64,000 nucleotides of DNA from contig OX291557.1 of the NCBI GenBank assembly GCA_946406115.1, forward strand, positions 11,068,501 to 11,132,500, written 5' to 3'. Below, in pieces: positions 58,704-64,000 of the stretch. The position numbers and the translations under genes are program-made. Within the stretch, counting starts at the first letter, position 1; each line of letters opens with the position of its first letter. The notes beneath the pieces are model-generated. The model worked only from the letters and a program-made list of their open reading frames with translations, ran no database searches and was not told where the DNA came from. This stretch comes from Apoda limacodes. Its lineage: Eukaryota > Arthropoda > Insecta > Lepidoptera > Limacodidae.

Positions 58704-59900
58704 TTAATTTAAATTATTACATGTCAAATTATTATACTGCTCAATAGAAGCAGGTTGTTTAGCTAAATGATTAGCTGAAATGTCAATTACACTATTATAA
58801 TTGCACTGCTCAATAGAAGCAGGTTGTTTATCCAAATACTTGGCTGAAATGTCAATTACGCTACTATAATTACACTGCTCAATAAAAGCAGATTGTTTAG
58901 CCAAATTATTGGCTGTGGTATTAATATAAAATGATAGCGACAAGGCTAACAGTTTTTTAAAGATACTTGGGCGTATTGTCATAATATCTATATTATTGTT
59001 GCAATTATTATTGTAATTATTATTGCAAGAGTCAACTAATCGATACAAAGGTGATCGTTTTCCTGCATTAGTACGACATCGAGCAGTAGCAAAAATTTTG
59101 CATAAGATACGGCTTTGTGTTCTTAAAGAAATCCTATAACAGAGCTTATTTGTGAGCTGAATACAATCATATTTATTATTACATAGGTCATACAGCAACA
59201 TTGCTTGTAAATATGTACGTCTATGTTCTAACTTCATATATTTAAATTTTGCAAGGAGCTCTTCATATGAGCATTTATTACGACAACACTTGTAATTCAT
59301 AAGCGCAAAAAATTTTTTTGAATTGCTTTAAGGGAATTTACATATTTACTGTAAAAAGGGTTCCAGACGGGCACAGCATACTCAAGCTGAGAGCGAACTA
59401 GGGATTTATATAGATAAAGATAAGTAGATGGTTGAGTAAACTTGTACTGGAGCGCAAAATAAAACCATACATTCTATATGATTTGTTAATTATTGTGTCA
59501 ATGTGCAAATCTAGATGCAGTTTAGTGTCTAATATAACTCCTAGATCTCTTATTGAGCCTACTTTATCAAGTTTCATACCGCATAAGCTATAGTTGAAGT
59601 TACTATTATTTTTCTTTTTTGTGAATGTAATGGACTTACATTTATTGATAGGTACCTACTGAGTGTAAGTTTATTCTTAACACAGTAGTCTGTAAAACAA
59701 TCAAGGTCCATTTGTAATCTTAGGTGGTCTTCTTCATGTTCGATTTTATGATAAATTTTTAAGTCATCAGCATACAGTAAGAACTTGCTAACTTTTAAAC
59801 AAGTGTGAACATCATTAATAAAATAATAAATAGAAGCGGACCCAAAATTGAACCTTGCGGCACTCCCGAACTGATTGACACAAACATAACATAAACAGAT
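58704..59900 (-). mobile_element. Second LINE fragment: RT 3' half with repeated C-terminal tail
   Basis: Minus-strand pieces: 'SGVPQGSILGPLLF' (about 59,860), 'LLYADDLKIYHKIEHEEDHL' with the YADD motif intact (about 59,770), 'RSQLEYAVPVWNPFYSKYVN' (about 59,370), then an open frame 59300-58704 starting 'MNYKCCRNKCSYEELLAKFK'. At least one single-base shift (about 59,830). It lies directly upstream of the 55462-58700 LINE in the same orientation but is a different element, since it already contains an RT end. Confidence 0.75.
58736..58930 (-). repeat. Three 69-bp tandem repeats in the LINE reading frame
   Basis: Copies begin at 58736, 58805 and 58874 on the plus strand (each starts actgctcaata). 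Being 69 bp they keep the frame and encode three versions of 'AKQPASIEQCNYNSVIDIS'. Confidence 0.85.
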
Positions 59901-60997
59901 CGAACTAATTGATAATATTTGATAGACGGTTTTATTTATGGGTAACAGACTTTGAGTATGTAGGGTATAGTCTAGTCAAAGAGTGCTTTTTTAATCATCT
60001 TTTTTTAGCACTTTTGGAAAAATATGAAAGAGGTGTCATTCGATTCGGAATCGCGCCTAGATGATTTTTGGAAAAATTTAAGTTCCGCTCGAAAAAATTG
60101 CTAAAATATTTGTTAGTTTTTGAAATATTTTAAAAAACCAAACTGAATAAATTATTAATTAAAATAAATAAATAAATTTTGCAATTTTTAAATAATAAAT
60201 TTTACTACCAACCTACCTCACCTTCACGTAAAGTGGGGATATTTTTTTTATAAATAAATTAAAAGGAAAACTATCATAGCTAAGTAGGCTTTACAACTTA
60301 ATGAGTAATAGTCAACCAATTTAAAAATGTAGTTGTTTAAGTAAAAATTTCATCAAAAGTTGTCCGGATAGCAAGATTAGTCTCTACGACCTCCCCTAAT
60401 AGGCCTCCACCCTAACATGACGCCGATATTCCCGGTTTCTTCGGCGCCCGCAAGGATACACGAGGTATCATAGAGTGCCGGGGCGCTTCTCGCACCCGCT
60501 CAATCGCAACCGCACCCGCGTAATGGGGGACTCCCCTCCTGACGCTCGCTGACTCACCTTCGGATTCGAGACTCACGCCGGTCGAGACTCACGCCACTCC
60601 TTCAGAGTCTCGCCCCAAAAAAGCCCGGTGAGGGCAGTAATGGCTGCAACAACCAACTGCATAGTCAGTCAGAAAAAAAAAGGCAGTAAAGGTTATGAAC
60701 CATGTAACCATTCTCAGTACTAACACTTACTAAATCAATAACAATATTTACGTTCGAATGCAGGCGCGGCGCTTGGCGGTACAGGTACAAACTTATAATG
60801 CAGTTGCTCTATTGTAGAAACAGTAACACATATAATCTTGATCCAGCAGATTAATAAAAGCAGCGAAATCCTGCGGGAATGCGTGATCTCGTTTTGCGGG
60901 ATCGCAATCCCAAGGCCCGAGCCATTTACCATCTTAAATCACCTTTACAGCGCCAACTAGTTATTATTAAGCGAAACAGAACATTTTTGTTTGTTGG

Positions 60998-61060
60998 AAA
61001 CGATATTCAAAGTGAACCAACGACGGGCTTGGTCAGTAAGTGGATGGGTGACCGCTTAGC
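60998..61060 (+). repeat. Second, more decayed 5S rRNA-like segment
   Basis: 'cgatattcaaagtgaacc' and then 'ggtcagtaagtggatgggtg' accgcttag match the same 5S region as 2287-2340 with several changes. Followed by the 'ctcggtgtgcaagtccgacc' repeat. Confidence 0.6.
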
Positions 61061-61094
61061 GGCACACTTTTTGTTTTTGTGTTTAATTGTAAAT

Positions 61095-61160
61095 TACGTA
61101 AATGGTGTAGGGTACGGAACCCTCGGTGTGCAAGTCCGACCCGCACTTGGCCGGTTATTA
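61095..61160 (+). repeat. End of the 'gacccgcacttggcc' repeat family
   Basis: 'ggtacggaaccctcggtgtg' then 'caagtccgacccgcacttgg' cc, matching the end of the repeat at 22655-23425. Confidence 0.65.
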
Positions 61161-61639
61161 TATATTTACTTGAAGTTACTCGTATATTTACAAGAAATTC
61201 CGGCAACTTGCATAAATATTAACAAATAATGTTTTCTCAGAATCTTATAAAATCGAAAACAGCGTGCTGTTGAATTTTTGTTGTTTTTTTTGTAATGGAA
61301 ATGTAAAGTAAAAATTAGTGAACTTCGGATATTATGGCAAAATTCATTTTGTATAAAAAAAATCGGCAGCGTTTACTCTTAAAATCTATTTAGAATTAAA
61401 TCAAGACAAAATAATTACATTCATTATTCAGACATTTTTTTTATAATATATTTCAAGTCATGGGATATATTTTCTAAAATACTGTATGGTGAGTTGCAGT
61501 TGTCTGATCCCAAAGACCCAGTGAGTTTTGGTTGTTTGCTGATATTTTCCTTTTTTTAAGTTTTTTTCTTTTTCTGAACCCATTTAAATTTAACTTCCGA
61601 GACTGCTAACTAGGGTTGTTTTGGGGCACAGACTTTGCT

Positions 61640-62022
61640 TTAGGAAGATACACTTCGCGGCGCCTCGCAGCGGGCTTCATACAAACGAATTTCTCATTTG
61701 TTTTTTGACATTTACTGATCAATTATTGTAAAATTTCTTAGTCATAATGCCAAGCCGAATACTTTTGTCTGCAGTTTTACCAAATCTTGAAACACCTTTA
61801 TTAACTAGAAATCTTTTTTGAAACTATTTGTATGAAAAACAAGAATCCTGTATAACTTTTGAACTATTCAGCTATTAAAACTGGCGCACTGCAGACCTTG
61901 ATATTCATTACTAGAACATGTCTTCTAAATTTCTTGGTGTTCGATCAGGAAGTGTCTAAAATAAGTGAGAAATTCGTTTGTATGAAGCACGCGGAGAGGT
62001 GCTCCGAATCGTATTCTCTTAA
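61640..62022. mobile_element. piggyBac-like MITE, second copy
   Basis: Left 'gatacacttcgcggcgcctc' and right 'gaatcgtattctcttaa' mirror the ends of the copy at 31471-31813, with 'gcttcatacaaacgaattt' shared. The left TTAA has decayed to TTAG. Confidence 0.55.
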
Positions 62023-62305
62023 GCCAAGAGTGCCATCGGAAATAGTAACAGGTAATGCTTGTTGCTTTTAAACATAAGTAAACGAGAAGGAACTACATAA
62101 GAGATATTCAATGAATAAACCAAACGAATAATTCAATTAGTTATTTTAAAAAGGGTTAAGCCCATCATCCCTAATTTTACAGGAGAAGCTTAAAAACTGT
62201 CTGGTTTAAGGGGACGGGAGGAAAAATCATGAAAAAGGAGGACATGTCCTGCTCAACTCTAACATAAAGGAGGTTCATTAAAAATTTCACGTAAACTCCT
62301 CAGAC

Positions 62306-62560
62306 TTAAGAGAATACGATTCGCGGTGTCTCGTAGCGCGCTTCATACAAACGAATTTTCCACTTATTTTTGACACTTACAAATTAAACACCATAAAATT
62401 TGTACAGTAAGCCAGTTTTCTATTAAATTATCAAGTTTAAAAGCTATGCAGAATTCTAGTTTTTCATACAAATGTCTCAATTAAGATTAAAAGTTAATAA
62501 AAACTTTACAACAACCATTTTCAATTAACATGAGAAATTTGACACACAGAGAGAAGTCGG
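62306..62560. mobile_element. piggyBac-like MITE, left-end copy
   Basis: Begins TTAAGAGAATACGATTCGCGG and shares 'cttcatacaaacgaatttt' with the copies at 31471 and 61640. No matching right end was found, so the right border is a guess. Confidence 0.45.
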
Positions 62561-62924
62561 ATTTGCGCCATTTTCGGTAAAACAATGAATAAAAAAGAAG
62601 CTCTGGGTTTTTAAATAATTAAAATAAACACTGTAAAAATTATCTGTTACACTTTACTGAGTCACTAAATAACTAATTTACTATGTACATGAGGAATTGT
62701 TCAGTAAATTTGGCTGGACACGACTAACGCTAACGCACACTTCCACCAAGGGTCGTCAGTGCAGACTATCCCTGATGCTGGATACCCCGCGTTGTCAACT
62801 TGCTTTGAGGCGCTGGAGTCTTCATTAAATATAACATTTTAATGACTTGATGTCCTCTGAAGGTTCTCAAATTACCAACAGAAGATTGCATTTTCAATAT
62901 TTGTAGTTAACTGAATTTACAAGT

Positions 62925-63050
62925 TCACGGTCCGTCTGATGGTAAGCGGTCACCTTTGCCTTTGGACGCTTGCAACCTGAAGTCGCGCGTTGCTAACACT
63001 TCAAAAATTCCTTCCTTCTTTTTGAAGAACTCTATAGTGGTTATAAAAAT
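62925..63050 (+). repeat. 'ggtaagcggtcacc' repeat, partial copy
   Basis: 'acggtccgtctgatggtaag' cggtcacc, 'acgcttgcaacctgaag' and 'gcgcgttgctaac' match the middle of the family. Confidence 0.6.
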
Positions 63051-64000
63051 AATACTATAACTATAGGTCGTACTAACAAAGGTGACCGCTAAATGACATA
63101 GTTTTGTATTTGTTTTTTTTGAATTATTGGTTGAACTAAACTCATCGTGTAAAATCATTGTGTTTTTTTATCAATGTGGATGCAAAGTTAGTGGGGATCT
63201 GCTTTATCATTTCGGGGTCTCTATCAGGCTAGGACCCTGGTCTCTTAGGGCAAAGACAGGGCTGCATATATACATATGCAAGGTAAGCAGAGTATTGAAC
63301 ACAAAAAATGCTTCTGAATTTTGAAATTTTAAACATTTTTTCTGGTTTAATTTTATGTCCCTATAGGTTTTGATTCATTTTCGAAGGGTCAAAATATACA
63401 AATGGCTGTAGTTCGTATTGCGTTTTATTAGGAGCTTGGTTTCTTTTATAGCTCGAAGGGACCGTAGACCAATATTATTTGATATCAATATTAACTTGAT
63501 GCTTTCAAGCATTCCTTAGAAGTATGGACTTGACAGACAGATTTTTATTAACGATTTTTGGCTTTTTGCTTGAATGTGACAACTCTACGCGACCTAAGAA
63601 AAAGGGTCCTAGTGACAGACGATTAACACTGTAATTTCAGGTTATTTATCCAATTCGAATGTTTTTGAGTTGAAACGCAAATTTAATGCTGCCAAACTAG
63701 ACAACTACTACTGACAACTACCGGAGCTAAATTAATTGGCAGAAATCGTGGAAGACTTAAAAGCTTCCCCTTTGGAAGTTGTAGTTTGTGGTCGCTAGCT
63801 ACAGCTGCCGAACAGTGCTAAATAGGACCCGATCTATTGGTCATTGTTTTTGCTTCAAACTCGAATATGAACGAAGAAGGCGCTGCGTCATCTACTAAAA
63901 CTACCTACAACACCAATCAAAAATGGGATTTTAACGTGTTTTTAAATAATAAACGTGTTTTTACTTTGACTCTGACTACATGTCCCATCTCGTGATGGGT

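Larger units (their letters stand above)
59900..64000. other. Intergenic DNA with repeats only
   Basis: Besides the copies listed separately it holds a GC-rich patch at 60,370-60,650 of unknown origin ('gcgcttctcgcacccgctca'), a repeat at 63,400-63,620 ('agcttggtttcttttatagc', 'ctagtgacagacg') and, at the very end, 'tactttgactctgactacat', which looks like the edge of another LINE running off the window. Confidence 0.5.

Noticed and set aside
1..64000. CRISPR arrays, bacterial operons or phage genes
   Set aside because: Spliced animal genes, LINEs and MITEs throughout; the only short tandem arrays are minisatellites and simple repeats.

Overview
This is a stretch of AT-rich animal genomic DNA with long introns and many repeats, almost certainly from an insect and most likely a moth or butterfly (Lepidoptera). 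Three conserved, intron-containing nuclear genes give the eukaryotic context. The Lepidoptera assignment rests on the repeat types: Helitron-like copies running from TCxACACTAATAT to AAGCTAGT, an RTE LINE with a (TGA)n tail, tRNA-derived SINEs, and the 'ataccactaaggtggcaaac' and 'ctcgcacttggcc' repeat families. I recognised these by eye, not by a database search.

Layout. 1-6,862: intergenic, only decayed repeats (dispersed repeats, a 5S-rRNA-like SINE, short foldback elements, a Helitron-like copy). 6,863-17,455, minus strand: DMC1, the meiosis-specific RecA-family recombinase, in five coding exons. It is complete from start to stop except for one extra base in exon 1 that breaks the frame. 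Its last intron holds a 3.9 kb DNA transposon (8,484-12,341) with perfect 27-bp inverted ends and a decayed transposase-like gene; a hAT-type MITE sits inside it, and a second copy of that MITE lies in the next intron with a perfect 8-bp target duplication. 18,072-20,581: a broken RTE-type LINE in the gap between DMC1 and the next gene. 20,900-45,290, plus strand: ZC3H18, a CCCH zinc-finger nuclear RNA-surveillance adaptor, with 15 coding exons (925 residues) and a probable noncoding first exon. 45,310-53,467, minus strand: POP1, the large protein subunit of RNase P and RNase MRP, in four exons (772 residues). ZC3H18 and POP1 converge, and their poly(A) signals lie about 27 bp apart on opposite strands. 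53,500-64,000: no host gene seen; two CR1/jockey-like LINE copies (55,462-59,900, minus) and smaller repeats.

The three host genes are not known to form a pathway: DMC1 acts in meiotic recombination, ZC3H18 links cap-bound RNA to nuclear decay, and POP1 acts in tRNA and rRNA processing. DMC1 and ZC3H18 are divergent (3.4 kb between the start of DMC1 and the likely first exon of ZC3H18); ZC3H18 and POP1 are convergent.

The strongest leads are the transposon with the unclassified transposase-like gene in the DMC1 intron, the single-base frame break in an otherwise intact DMC1, and an in-phase exon-like segment that would end ZC3H18 before its zinc finger. All exon joins were made by hand from splice sites, phase and remembered family similarity; no alignment or transcript data was available.
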